A DNA stretch of 64,000 bases from Zanthoxylum bungeanum (Eukaryota > Streptophyta > Magnoliopsida > Sapindales > Rutaceae), in NCBI GenBank assembly GCA_019454045.1, contig SKCR01034792.1:1-64000 (forward strand), written 5' to 3'. The notes beneath the pieces are model-generated. The model made no database searches, had not been told where the DNA came from, and was given only the letters and a program-made list of their open reading frames with translations. The translations under genes and the position numbers were made by a program. How positions within the stretch are numbered: position 1 is the first letter of the stretch; each line of letters begins with the position of its first letter. Below, piece by piece: positions 24,370-36,890 of this stretch.

Positions 24370-25353
24370 TGTGGATGCTGGATTTTGGCCGAGGTCCACA
24401 ATTGAGAATTTATAAGTTGGGGCACTAGCGATCCTGCAAAACAAAGGTAGGGTGAACGGGAGTACTGCCCACCGGTGTGGTGGGTGCCAGGGGCACTCCG
24501 ACGCTCAAGTCAGTATTGTGAATAAGTCGGATGTAGGGAGAACAAGGCCTGAAGTTACTTGTCTCCGTTTGTTTACTGTGAGGGCATGGTACTATGACTT
24601 CTGTGACAATAGGGCGTCGCCCAATGTGATCTCCCCCTTTATGCCATAACTCTTCTCATTATAGGCCCTTCTGACGTGTGGTCATTTAAATCTCTTCGTC
24701 CCATTAGATGTGTTAATGATGGGGTTTATGATTGTAACTGTCGATTTAATGGAGTTCATTACTGTAGGTGTTTTCCTAATCTAATTACTCATAAATCCTT
24801 TGGCATTCATGAACTGTTAAATCCGTGATGATGGGGTTTGGACTGGTCTGGCCTCTCGGCCCAAAATTGATTTCTCAACTAGATCTGATGGTGGGCCTCA
24901 GGGCTTTGGTTTCGTGATTGGCCCAAAGAAGGAATGACAGTTATGCACTTGGGCCCAAATTTGGCCCGTACAGTTTGTCTCATACTCTCTAAGTCAAAGA
25001 GTCATTGGCTTGGAGAGTACTTGACTCGTGTGTCGCCTGGGACGAGACTATATGATGAAGATATACATTAGCGTTGGTGCTGCTTATTAATTGAACCAAA
25101 CAGATGTCAGGTTATGAACTTGACTCTACATGATCCATCGTGGATGTGTCTAGTCGAATGAATTAAACGAAGGTCATGATCATGTATTTGGCTCTACAAG
25201 AGCCATTGGGGCTGAATCAGATGAAGGTCAGGATAGTGAACTTGACTCATTATGAGTATTTAGGGAAGTACCCAGTTGAACCTGCTGCAGGTTCAATATG
25301 TATTTCACACGACATTGTAGTATGGACTGTAGGAAGTCCATGTCTTCATTTGA

Positions 25354-26000
25354 CTCGACATGAGTCCATGAGGGATGTCCCTGGTCAACTGAACCAGATG
25401 AGGTTTCAGGATATAAGTCATACGACATGTGTAATCCATGTCTACAACTTTACTCGACATGAGTCCAAGGGGGATGTCCACGGTCGACTGGTCTTGATGA
25501 GTCCAGGAAGATATAAGTCAAACGACATGCGTAATCTATGTCTATAACTTGACTCGACATGAGTCCAAGAGGGATGTCCCCGGTCGACTGGACTTGATGA
25601 GTCCAGGAAGATATAAGTCATACGACATGCGTAATTCATGTCTATAACTTGACTCGACAAGAGTCCAAGGGGGTATGTCCCCGGTCTACTGGACTTGATG
25701 AGTCCAGGAAGATATAAGTCATACGATATGTGTAATCCATGTCTACAACTTGACTCGACATGAGTCCAATGGGGATGTCCCCGGTCGACTGGACTTGATG
25801 AGTCCAGAAAGATATAAGTCATACGACATGCGTAATCCATGTCTACAACTTGACTCGACATGAGTCCAAGGGGGATGTCCCCGGTCGACTGGACTTGATG
25901 AGTCAAGGAAGATATAAGTCATACGACATGCGTAATCCATGCTACAACTTGACTCGACATGAGTCCAAGGTGAATGTCCCCGGTCAACTGAACCAGATGA
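25354..26000 (+). repeat. 100-bp tandem array, about 6.5 units
   Basis: The landmark CTCGACA starts at 25354, 25453, 25553, 25653, 25754, 25854 and 25953, a period of 99-101 bases. Each unit contains CTCGACATGAGTCCA, a GGTCGACTGG core and GATATAAGTC. The first and last units are the most diverged (GTCAACTGAACCAGATG), as expected for an array homogenised in its middle. A 154-codon minus-strand frame through it is a repeat artefact. Confidence 0.93.
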
Positions 26001-26117
26001 AGGTTCATGATAATCCCCATACTACGGGTCCAAAGATCAGGGGAAACTCTAATGTCGTCTGGGCCAGATGAAGGCCATGATAAGAGTATATTGTTGAATG
26101 GGTTCAACAAGTTCCAA

Positions 26118-27320
26118 ACTATTTGCGTGTAGATGTCGACTGAGATGTACATCAAGTTTCAAGGCAAATATATGCGTGGTTTCTTTAACAATTCCCAAGC
26201 TACACACTTGATGATATCGGCTGGGTTATAAATCATGTCTCAAGTTATGTATGTGTAGTCTTTATGATAACTCCCAAGCTGATAATGTCGACTTCAAAGC
26301 CTTTATGAATTCGAGTCGACTAGAGCATCTTCAGACCTAGCTCTCCAGTGGGGTTGTGTGAGATATTTTTGCCAAGTCTCCTCTAATGTACGTCGACTGG
26401 GATGTCATCCTCATGTTGAATACTTGTTTGTCAAATGTCGACTGGAACATGCCTGAAAATTCTTCATACTTAGTTGTTGATAAGAATATCAATACAAATC
26501 TCCATAAATAAGATTCTCGTATGAATGTCGATTGGATTTTTCACTTGAAGGTCCATGCATGCGCGGATGAAACATGTTCTCATTCTCGTCGATTGAAATA
26601 TATATGCATAATCCTTTCTCATAAATGTCGACTGAAATAAATGCATGAATCATGCTCATCGACTGGAGTGTTCCTGCAATGATATTACATATATATGTCG
26701 ACTGAATAATACCATGAAACTTTATCTTATTCTCGTCGACTGAAATGATCCTGCAATAATCTAATATGCATCTGTCGTGTGGAATAACATCATGAAACAT
26801 TCTCTAAAGCACATAGACTGGAGTATACCTGATCATTTCACATATGCGAGTCGTTTGGAGTATACTTACAATCATTTCATGCATAAATGTCGACTGAAAT
26901 AATCCTCAAAGAATGTCAATTGAACTAAACCTGTAATTACTTAGTACATAATGTCGACTAAAGTAAACCTACAATGACTGCAAAATTTCTAACACATGCT
27001 GTCGACTGAAGTAATTAAAAAAAAAACATTCCCATACATGTTTATTTGAGTGTACCTGAAAAAGATGTTAGTCGACTGAAAGAAATACGTGTAACATGAA
27101 CTTGCACAATTCTCTTGTGATGATGTCGACTGAAGTAAACATTCAAATACTAAATTCATGTTGCCGATTGCAACCATATTCAGAAGTGATTATATGAATC
27201 ATTATACATGTCGACTGACATAACGATATGAATTCAACATTCATACACATTGTATGAAAGAACTTTCGATGAGTCATATACTATACTAATGTCGATTAAA
27301 TATAAGAGTTGTGTCGAATG
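26118..27320 (+). repeat. Irregular field of GTCGACTG-like motifs
   Basis: About twenty-four copies or near copies of TGTCGACTGAA or TGTCGACTGGA recur every 25-95 bases, for example at 26122, 26391, 26436, 26626, 26695, 26887, 26999, 27124 and 27208. Spacers are AT-rich and not alignable by eye apart from CCTGCAAT-like pieces. The core also lies inside the 100-bp units just upstream, so the two regions are probably stages of the same repeat. Confidence 0.75.
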
Positions 27321-27538
27321 AGTTATCCATATTAGGCTTCATTTTAGAATGGAGGTGAACTCTCTCCAAAGAATGTTACCTGACAGAAGTCATCTTACGG
27401 TCTTCTTTAACGGGTGCCGTTATAAATTACACTTGGTTGAGGATGAGCCTAAGGATGTCTTGAGCCCAAGTTCAGTTAATAAACCCTAGTGGGATTTTCG
27501 AGGCGTCTTTTGGAGGGAAATCGAAGCGCCAAAATGGT

Positions 27539-27820
27539 GAATATAAGAATGGGTATTTAAGCAAGGTTATGGAAGTTTTCGATAAAATGCGTAAGAGAGA
27601 AGGGTTGAAGCCTACATTTCATCAATACAACTTATTGCTTTGTGGTCTTTGTAAGAGAGAACGGATTGTGGAGTTTGAATCTTCTGCTATAGAAATGGAG
27701 TCACAAGGTTTCTCTGTGGATAAGGTGATGTATATACTTCTTTGATTAGTGGGTATTGTAGGCATATGAAGATGAGAAATGACAAGGCGAATTTATTTCA
27801 GAATGCTAAAGATATGTTGT
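27539..27820 (+). pseudogene. PPR protein fragment, frameshifted
   Basis: The first frame (from 27539) reads EYKNGYLSKVMEVFDKM, then GLKPTFHQYNLLLCGLC, then a helix ending MESQGF, and meets TGA at 27743-27745. After two extra bases near 27734 the sense continues from 27736 as TSLISGYCRH. VFDKM, the KP-T--YN-L--GLC pattern and SLISGYC are hallmarks of pentatricopeptide-repeat proteins, plant organelle RNA-binding factors. About two repeats remain, with no start and no targeting peptide. It is probably a captured or inserted gene piece inside the surrounding insert. The family call is confident; the gene of origin is unknown. Confidence 0.75.
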
Positions 27821-28309
27821 TAGTCGGATACATATACTTGTACCGCATCGAAGATAATACATGACACAACACAATACAAGAATTGATGAAGTTCTTTGAG
27901 AATTTTCACTCTACCAGACATGATAGAAATTCGTGGGGCCTCCACTTTTTATTCCACTAGACCTGGCGAAGGTCTATTATATGGGTCTATGGTCGAATGG
28001 GGTTTATGGTGATCCATTGGGGTCTTCACTCTATCGGGCTTGATGAAAGTCTATGGGAGGCTACATTTCATTGGAACTGATGAAAGTTAGTATCATACCC
28101 ATAACATTGGTTGAAAGACCAAGGGAGTCATACATGTGTATGAGGATTACCTAAAAACAGTATAATGGGTTTGTAACATAAGTGTTTATGAAAATTGGTT
28201 AGGGTAAATGAAGGATCTCATTTCAATAATAATTATACATGTAGTGTCAAATGGAATCTTCGTCTAGTGTCAAGCTTCATACGTGTCGCGTAGAGTGAGA
28301 CATTCGCCT
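27821..28309. other. Spacer, no gene seen
   Basis: Unique-looking sequence with two related phrases about 125 bases apart (CACTCTACCAGACATGAT and CACTCTATCGGGCTTGATG), perhaps a decayed tandem repeat. It ends at the E3 LTR; the five bases CGCCT at 28305-28309 would be the E3 target site. Confidence 0.4.
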
Positions 28310-30427
28310 TGTTGGACAATTATGACCCATAGCGTCACTATTTGTACAGATCATGGTGTTGTTGTACAAATTAACTATGTGACAAAGGAGATTGCACTCT
28401 TATCATTTGTGATTAGATCACCTAGATGTATAAATGATGAGAGGTCCTTATGATTTGTTCCTGGATTGAGAATGATATGAGACAGTATCAGTCCACGAAG
28501 GATAAATCATTAAACATCCCTAGTCAGAGTATTATCGAGATTGGACATCGATAAATACGTAAAAGACTAGTATTGCACTTGTGCGCGTTGTGAGGGCATA
28601 ACCGCAAAGTTCTCATATATTTAGGTATTGGATACTCATGTAAGTGTAATAGGAGGTTGTGTTTCACCGATGGTACGGGAAACAGCTTCGCTCTGGATAT
28701 ACCCCCTCAGAATTCCATTGGTAGTATGACTATGTGTCTATGGAAGTCCGAAATCAGGGTAGGTGTATTTAGTCTTAACCTGAGACTTGCACCGCTAATA
28801 CTTGCGACAATCAATATACTTTGGTTGCGGTCGTCCAGGGCTTTAACAAGTTCTGTGTACGCCAATGCTGAGTATATTGAGAATCGTAGTGTGTTGGGTG
28901 TGATGTCAAGACGGAAGTATCACTCCAGTCATAGTGGAGATGATGGTCACGTAGGATAAGGGACTGGTTCTCTTAAATGCTGCAGCTATCGGGATAAAAT
29001 GACAAGGTCAGGTTTATCCGATTATAGAGACTAGTCACCAGACATCCGACATATGCTTCGTACGGGGCAGACACAATTCCACCCCCAGGCCTAGCACGTG
29101 ATCATCCGATACTGGACAGAAATATGCAATACTACGTTTACTACGCCTGATACAAATCCTTTATTCCTGTAAGGATATTTCCGGAGAATTGGGTAGGCAT
29201 GGCGCTTTGCTAGAGGCCAACCTTGTCTTGTAAATCGGTAAAACGTAGTACGAGGTACTTACGTATTCGGATAGTCCGACGATTGTATTTACTGCCAATA
29301 TATCCGGGGATCTCATGGGTCGCTTCCCAAAGATTCACCGATGACGTATGACTCACACTTTAAATTAATCTGGGATTAATTAGAAGAGAGAGAAAATTAA
29401 TCTGGGATTAATTCCGGAGATATTTTATCTAGGATAAAATATCAATTAAAGAGAGATAATGATTAATTTGGAATTAATCGGTAAATTAATATATTCGATA
29501 TATTAAATGAAATTGGATTTCGACGCGAAATTGAAATTAGATTATAATTGGGGCGAACTAATTAATTTAGAATTAATTCGTTAGCGACGTGAATAGTAAT
29601 TATACTTGGCATGATTATTTAATTAAATTAGATTTAATTACGACGCAACGGAAAATTTGTTAATTTGGAATTAGCGAACTCGAGCCTGAGATTATTTATG
29701 AGCGTATTCGCATTTCAAATTCGAGTGCGGCATGCAAGTCAAATCATTAGTCGCATCAAGCGTCAAATCACTAGTCGTTTCAAGCGTCAAATCACTTGTC
29801 ACTTTGAGTGATGTGACTTGACAACTTGATTGATTGAGTGACTTGATCACTTGAGTGATGTGACTTGATGGGAGTTGATGGTTGAGTGTTTAACACTCAA
29901 TTGTGATGTTTGAAAGACATATACAAATATTTTAATATTTGGTATTTGATTTCAAATTTTTGGTTTATGTTTTTAGAAAACAAATACACAAATTCATTCA
30001 ACACATTTCCAACTCTCTCTCCTCTCTTCTTTCTTCATCATTCACGCCCGTGGAGGGGAAAACTTCTTCTTATTTTGGGCAGTGAACTGCCGTGAATAGT
30101 GGAGAAAAGGGAAGCAAAGTGCTTGGTTTTTTGTGGCAAAAATCAAGAGAGCTAGCACTCCGAGAGACATGCGAAGGTGATAGGGAAGACCACCCATGAG
30201 CCAGGAATCGTTTGACGAAAGCTTGGAGCTTCAAATGATGAAATAAAACTGAAATTCTTGACAGAATTTCAGCCCATTACCGTGACCTTCTAGCAAAGGG
30301 AAAATGATTTTTTGTTCGTCAAAGCGTCGCTCAACCGATCGATGTGAGTATTCTGCAACTTCATTGATTTGTATTCACACATATTTCATGCTTATTAATG
30401 ATCTTGGGACCTTAATAGAAACCAACA
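28310..30427 (+). repeat. 5' LTR of copia E3
   Basis: About 2.12 kb, TGTTGGACAA to AAACCAACA, followed by a degraded PBS (TGGCATTAGAGCAG). It has the stem-loop run at 29363-29680 and an expanded set of the 24-base U3-like motifs at about 29735-29810. Confidence 0.9.
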
Positions 30428-30440
30428 ATGGCATTAGAGC

Positions 30441-32500
30441 AGGTTTGAGCATGAAAAGTTTAAGGCTTAAAATTTGGGTAAAATCATTTTGAGCATGATT
30501 TTATGAAATTGGATGAATGAATATGCTTAAATGTGTTTTAATTTAAGATTGATTGGATCAATTTGAATAAAAATAGTTTGGAACATTTTTCCCCAAATAT
30601 TTGGTATTGGCCGAATACAACTAGCCCTTATTGTCTTGGAATTTTGATTTTTTGATTCATTGGATGAGTTAGAATCATTCGGGAATGTGATTTAATATTG
30701 ATTGTGGAATTAATGAGATTGAATTCGAATCGGACACAAATCTCATCCTTTGGCTGAGACCTTAAAGTATGTATTTGGGTTTGATTTTAATCAAAATGTG
30801 TTGGACATGTGATGATGATAATAAGCATGATTAATTAGGCTAATCGACGTTTTAGAAACATTGATTTAAGTAGTTAATCATGTTATACACTTTAGGTTAA
30901 TTAAATGTGAAATTGGATTTTTATGTTTAATTAAATTGGGCCTTAAAAAAATTGGATTTGGGCTTTAATGTTGTAAATGGGCTTATTGGGCTTTGTTGTA
31001 CAAAGTTAGGTTTAGGCCAAATGGATTGGATCTAATTGGGCCCAAAACCACTTCCGTTAAGCCCAAACGCGACTAATGAACCTTTAAAGTTTAATTGGGC
31101 CTAATGGGCCTAAATTGATTTATGGGCTTATGGGGTAATTCCCGGATTGGATTTTGGTTATTCGGTTTGACCCGAGTTGACCAAAAGTCCACGCCTTAAG
31201 AAATTAATTAAAAGCCCATTGGACTTTAATTGAATTGACTTTGGACGTTTATCGGGCTTTGAGACTCGTAATGATTAAATTTGGAATTTAAGTCGTAAAA
31301 GGTTTATTAATGAAGTGTAACATTTAATTTGGAATTAAATGGCGAATTAGAATTGAATGCATATTAAATTGGATTTAATGATGTAGTTTAATTTAATTCG
31401 AGAATTTGTACTTTGAGTACTTATTCATAAAATGAGTTTGACTCGAACAAAATCAAATTGTTGTTTGAACATTGGATGGTCACTAATTATCAGATTAATT
31501 AATTTGATTAGATTGATAGATAACATGCTTGTGTGAATACGTGGTTGTGATGTATGAATAATGTATATCGGATGGATATTAGATGGGTGGGGCAATTTTA
31601 GAAATTATTGTAATAAATTTGATTTATTAATTGGACTTGCGTGTCCAGCCTTATCACCTCCTTATTCTTTGTATTCTCTTCTCATCTATTCCCCTCAATG
31701 TAAACGAGGTTTCTTTAGAAGTGTAGTGTAACAGGTAGAAGTAATATATGTGCTAGCGGGAGAGAGAAAGGGAGAGATTTGATCTATGATCATTATTATT
31801 TTATTCCTATGCGCTTTATTATGTGTTTAGAATGCATGTTTAAGGGTGTATGATGATGAGACCTTAACAAAGATAATAATTGGTTGCCAATTTGCACGCG
31901 AAAAACCCTCGTAAAATATTAAGCATTTTTCCTTCCATTGAGTGATTCTCACTCAAGATCCGAGACTGGCATTGGCTTGTTGGCCAAAGTCAAGGCCTTT
32001 GTCCGTCGAGGATGTGTTTGAATCACGAAGGCTTTGTTCCATATTGGTGTCTTATCCAAGTTGTGATTTGTTAGCCAAAGTCAAGACCACTTCTTGTCCA
32101 TCGACATTGATTACGAAGCTTTCCATAGTCAATGGGTCGCGCTTAACTGGGATCACTAAGTTTGTTGTGCCAAAGCCAAGGTTTAGTTGATTCAGTGGAA
32201 AAAGGTTAGGTAATACATTGGATGTATTGGCATATATATGATATATATTTCGGACTTGGATGTCCCCCTACCGGATCTAGGAATTGGATTGGATCCAATT
32301 GATCTTAGAGATCTACCTAGTTAATTATCATACAATTTGTTGGCCAAAGTCAAGATTGTGTGATATTTAACGAGATCCTAGCCCGCTAGGAAACACGGTT
32401 TCCCGAGTACTCGACAGAGGGTTAGAGGCTCGCCGAAAAATAGTGGGAGGCAAGAATTGAATTTGCAATATTCGTTTAATTACTTGCCATACGCGCACAA
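30441..32500 (+). other. Leader of E3
   Basis: Collinear with the E1 leader: TGGGCY cluster about 30950-31260, both-strand-open stretch 31942-32190 and repeated TTGGCCAAAGTCAAG. No recognised gene. Confidence 0.5.
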
Positions 32501-34938
32501 TCACAAATATTATTCGTCGTTATAAATTAAATGTTAGTTGAACTAATATTTAAATGTTGTTTTAATAAATAGTCAGACTATATTCAAACCATTCATTTAT
32601 AGTTGATTTTATAATTGGATTATAGTATTCAATATAATTGATTTTAATTTATTAAATTATAGTTGATTAAATAGTTGGACTATTGTAATCATTATAATAA
32701 ATAGTACCTAAATCGTTGATTAAATAGTTGGACTATTAGAATCAAGATATAAAATTGAAAGATTAGCATTTAAAACATAATCCTAGGGAAAATGTATTTA
32801 AATGGTTTAATTTTCAAATTGGGAATAAATTTCAGGATGGTCCTGGAAAATAATAAGTTACTTTATTTGATAAAATAACATATTATGCCTAAAGCCAGGA
32901 GTTAAGCAAATAGTCAAGCATAATCTTTGGAAGATTTATGTAATGATAACTTAAGTGCTTAATCCATTAAGCTTGTCGCAGTATACTCCTTAATTTCTTA
33001 ATCAGAACTAAGGATTAGATCCTTAAAGTATGATAATGAAATTGAAGGATCTTCATAAATCTATCTTTAGATTTTAGAAGTACTAAATTGTAATAAATAA
33101 CTCTTGGAGAGTTAATGACTATTCTCAATGAGATGAAGTCAAAGTTTGCAATTAGGCAAGTAGCGCAATGCGCACTTTACTTCGATATTCTACATGGCCA
33201 AGGCTTGGCCAAAGGCTATTGGAATGTTGAAAAGGGCAAAGGTAAAATCATTATAATCTTCTGGGAAGATAAAGGACAGATCCCAAAATGTTTAACAGGA
33301 TCGCGGAAGCATGACTGCCGTTTGGACAAAGCAGACATGAAGGAATTGAAGACGAGCAAGGCTCTGACTTCAAATATGTTTGTCAACAGTATGTTCACTA
33401 CTAGTGTTAAAATTAGATTTTAAATACTTAGTGTGGAACATAAATACTGATGTTCAGAATCTGTTTTGAACAGGATACTGACTTCAATAGAGATTTATCT
33501 GCAAATTGAAAACGGGACGAAAGTCGCTGTTTTAACCGCAGGTACCTAAGTTTAGGAACTAACTTTGGGTACGTACCTAAATTTGGAAACTGCTATAATG
33601 TAACTAGTTCGACTAGAATATTATCTCTACATCAGTGTTTAACCCGCTGCGGGTGAACCTTTATATTCTAGAACACTAAAGTGTTTTATTATATAAGATG
33701 ATATTGAGATAAACACATTAGATATGAATAAACAATATTTAGACTTTGAATATAAATAAATCTCAAACATATAACATGACAAACAAACAGCTCAAACTGA
33801 TTTGATCAGAAGAAACTAATTGTGGCATTGTTGTCTGGGACACAATTAAACAAGACTCGTATATCCACACTTTTGAAGAGTGAGTACTCAGACTGTTTTG
33901 ATTCCAATCAAATAAAGTCTACGAATATAGTTTATAGGGCAAAGTGCCTAAAACACTATTTACTTGGTAAAAGTGTAAATGCCACCGATCTGATAGCCTA
34001 GTTCATAGTGAAGCAAGTGGGCCCACGTCTAGCTAGGCTAGAGATGGATATGAATATTTCGTGACCTTTACGGATGTGGCATCTCGTTATAGTTATGTGT
34101 TTCTTTTGAAGAACACAAATCGAAAACTTTTAAAGTTTCGACACGAAATAGACAAACAGATCGGCTAAAGTATTAAACGTCACGGAAAGACCATAATAGA
34201 AAATACTTAAGCAATAAGTTTCTAATATATTTGAAAGAGTATAGTATTCTTTCAAATGAGTACTCCTCCCGGAGCACGTCATTTTGACGGTGTGTCCAAA
34301 CAAAGTAACCGAATTTTGTTGGACATGATAAGGTTAATCATGAGTCGCTCTGAGCTACCTTTTCCTTCAACGGATAAGCATTAACAGTGCAGAACTTATT
34401 TAGAATAAGGTTCCATTAAAATCTGTTTGACAGATTTCATATTAGATATGAACGGGAAAGAAACTGGGTTTCACATTCCTGTATATTTGGGTATGCTAGG
34501 CATATGTTTGGATGATACCAAACTAGAACCCAAATTGGATAAGTGCCAATTGTAGGTTATCCTAGGGATAAATAAGTATTGTACTTATACATCTCACAAG
34601 AGAACAATGTAATTGTTGCTTGCCATGCGGTTTTCCTAAGAGGAATACCAATATGCAGTGGTAAGTAGGAGAATAGTAAAACTCGATGAAAATCGGAGTA
34701 ATACTATTCATGGCACCGATTCCTAATGGAACATAAACAGTTCATCAAGGGTGAAATTGTACCAGTAATCTTCGAATACATAAGAACCGCGTAGATCGGA
34801 GAGAGTCAGAAAACAACCTGGGGTATGGGTTTCTGATCTCACCTCATAAAGATGTCTATCTTATTGAGGTATGCCAACTGACTACGCACGAGGAAGTGAT
34901 ACAAGGTATTGACTCCCTATTATGGCAAAGTGCCATAT
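32501..34938 (+). pseudogene. Decayed gag-protease-integrase of E3, left part
   Basis: A 103-codon frame at 33115-33423 covers the C-terminal gag region and ends in the run homologous to the E1 zinc knuckle. Here CGK is lost by a local deletion and HDCR is kept. Protease and integrase remnants follow, with the family-wide TAG at 34034-34036. Collinearity breaks at 34934-34938 because of the nested element and resumes at 43691. Confidence 0.75.
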
Positions 34939-35046
34939 TGATGAGTGGTAAAACTATCACTATTTCCCACTCATTTAACTTATTTTTTGTATAGTTTCTT
35001 GAGTTTTGTGAATATTTTGAAGTGTTTTGTGTTATTTTATAGATAA

Positions 35047-35305
35047 ATAAAGTTTCAGGACATTTTGGAGGTGATTTGAAGTAAAACTGTAAAATTTGGT
35101 GAAATTTGCCAAAAAGGGTATTTTGGTAATTTTGGGCGTCCCGACACAAAGGGTATTTTGGTAATTTTCTCGACACCGAAATAAAGTTTCAGGACATTCT
35201 GGAGGTGATTTGGAGCAAAAATGTGAAATTTGGCAAAAAAGGTATTTTGGTAATTTTGGGCGTCCTGACACCGAGGGTATTTTGGTAATTGCACCGCATG
35301 CCATG
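35047..35305 (+). repeat. 134-base tandem duplication in the LTR
   Basis: ATAAAGTTTCAGGACATT begins at 35047 and again at 35181. Each unit contains GGTATTTTGGTAATTTTGGG followed by a shorter echo. The duplication is also in the second LTR (39788-40040), so it predates insertion. Three staggered minus-strand frames here are artefacts of the duplication. Confidence 0.9.
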
Positions 35306-35439
35306 TGTCAAAAATTCAGCGATCCAAATTTTTAGCCACCATGCCACGTGTCGAAAATTCAACGATCCAAAAAAATAATAATAAAAATAAAATAATAAAA
35401 AAATCAGAAAAATAATAATAAAAAATTAGATTTTTTTTC

Positions 35440-35449
35440 CTATAAATAG
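35440..35449 (+). promoter_or_regulatory. TATA box of the gag-only element LTR
   Basis: CTATAAATAG after a T run is a close match to the plant TATA consensus and is conserved in the second LTR at 40191-40200. It would mark the U3/R boundary region. Confidence 0.65.
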
Positions 35450-35709
35450 ATTTTGAATTTCTTAGTTTTAATGTACTTTTTCCTCTGAAATCCTTATAAA
35501 TAAATTGAGAGTTCTCTTCTTTGGATTCTTTTATTCAGTTTTATTTACATTTGTAGTAGTAATTCTCTTCTGTAAATAGTAGTTTTATTCATCCATGAGG
35601 GGGTAACTTCTGCATGCTATGGTAATAAGGTAATACTTTTACTTTTACTATTTAGATTAATCTCCCTTAAAATATAATATATAAACTATTTAAAATCTGA
35701 ATTAATAAA

Positions 35710-35880
35710 GGATACCGCCATTTCCGGACGGTTGGTTATTCAATTTAATCTGGTTAACCTGACTTAATGAGGATACCGCCATACTGGACGGTTGATTTAA
35801 GTTTATATTCTGTTCCGCCTTATGGCTGGTATATTTGAATTTGACTTAATCAGGATACCGCCATTCCGGACGGTTGGTTT
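35710..35880 (+). repeat. Three GGATACCGCCAT...GGACGGTTG motifs
   Basis: Starts at 35710, 35771 and 35853. Each has an imperfect CCGCC/GGACGG stem around a short loop. The second LTR keeps all three (40461, 40521, 40603), one changed to CCGTC, which improves pairing with GGACGG. They lie in the presumed transcribed part of the LTR. Confidence 0.75.
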
Positions 35881-36771
35881 AAAATATCACAAGATTATAT
35901 ATTATATTATTGGGAGATATCTAAATAGTAAATAGTAGAAGTTAATTCATTTTACCTTAGCATTTTATTTATTTTTCCGCATTTACTTTTTAGTAATTTT
36001 TATGTCTTTTTCTTACTTGTCCTAACTATGTGTTGTAACTAAGTTAGTTTTCTAGGGTTGTGATGAAGTCTAATATCACCGGTTTATAAGAGGTTATTTT
36101 ATAGTTTGGGAAATTTAAAAGTTTATTTATTAAGTCTTAAGCTTAATGCTTCTTGTTGTTTGATCACCAATAAAATTGATTGTGGTAAATCTAAAATGAA
36201 CTAGACATAGGGATTTTAGGTTTCAGCCTTAGACTTAATAGCCCACGATCTTCCTTAAGGATAGATAACCCTTTAATAGATTTCCTTACAGGATAGGAAT
36301 ATACCTGTCGGGCGGGGATAACCATAATTGGAACTTAAACTTAATGAATTCAGGTAATTTAATTGACATAGACATATGATTCAATTGGATTAAACTGGGT
36401 ATTTGTGTCTGACCATCGACAGATGCTTTCGCATAAATTTGTGTTCCAGGTTAGTAAACTGATTTATTACACAAACATAAAATAATCACTTCATCTTTTT
36501 AAAGATATTAGAAAGATTCACAACCCTAGATCTTTGAGTCTTTTATTTTCCTTAGTATTTTCTTTTGTCTTTTTATTTATTTAGCAAATCTACAAATCAA
36601 ATCATTCAAGCAAGCAATTCACTTCTCCCTCAATTAGATATTTGTAAATAAATAGTATTAACAATTAATAACAACAGTAGGAATTAAGTCCTCGTGGGAT
36701 CGATATTTTTATACTACTTGAACGATACGTGCGCTTGCGTTATACGTGTATGTTTACGCCGGTCAAGTTTT

Positions 36772-36788
36772 TGGCGCCGTTGCCGGAG
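36772..36788 (+). other. Primer-binding site, tRNA-Asp type
   Basis: TGGCGCCGTTGCCGGAG begins six bases after the LTR end. Apart from one base it complements the 3' end of plant tRNA-Asp(GTC), the primer used by Athila-like and several other plant gypsy elements. Confidence 0.88.
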
Positions 36789-36890
36789 ACTTATATTTCT
36801 TGAGTTATTAATTTTAAAGCTATCTAATTTTCTTTATTTTTTTTATCTGTAATTTTTATTTCTTTCTTTTGTTTTCAGGTGATTGGAAAA

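Larger units (their letters stand above)
24370..28309. mobile_element. Unclassified insert between copia E2 and E3
   Basis: The insert starts TGTGGATGCTGG exactly where E2 loses collinearity. The first kilobase contains CACTCCGACGCTCAAGTCAG, a phrase that reminds me of plant gypsy LTRs (impression only). It then turns into a 100-bp tandem array, a field of GTCGACTG-like motifs and a PPR remnant. No matching end, PBS or pol domain was found, so the class is open. Tandem repeats of this kind are usual in the 3' regions of Tat-type elements, which is one candidate. Confidence 0.45.
34939..36765 (+). repeat. 5' LTR of the gag-only element
   Basis: TGATGAGTGG to CGCCGGTCA, 1827 bases. It carries a 134-base tandem duplication near its start, a TATA box, and three copies of a GGATACCGCC-headed hairpin motif. 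Confidence 0.9.

Noticed and set aside
25442..25906. A 154-codon minus-strand open frame with internal protein-like repeats
   Set aside because: It runs through the 100-bp tandem array; because 100 is not a multiple of three the same DNA is read in shifting frames, so the repeated peptide pieces are artefacts.
25354..26000. Possible CRISPR array
   Set aside because: Units are contiguous 100-bp tandem repeats without unique spacers, in a plant context with no cas genes.
35032..35304. Three overlapping minus-strand frames of 79-106 codons (and one at 39658-40047)
   Set aside because: They are produced by the 134-base duplication in the LTR of the gag-only element and have no known domain.
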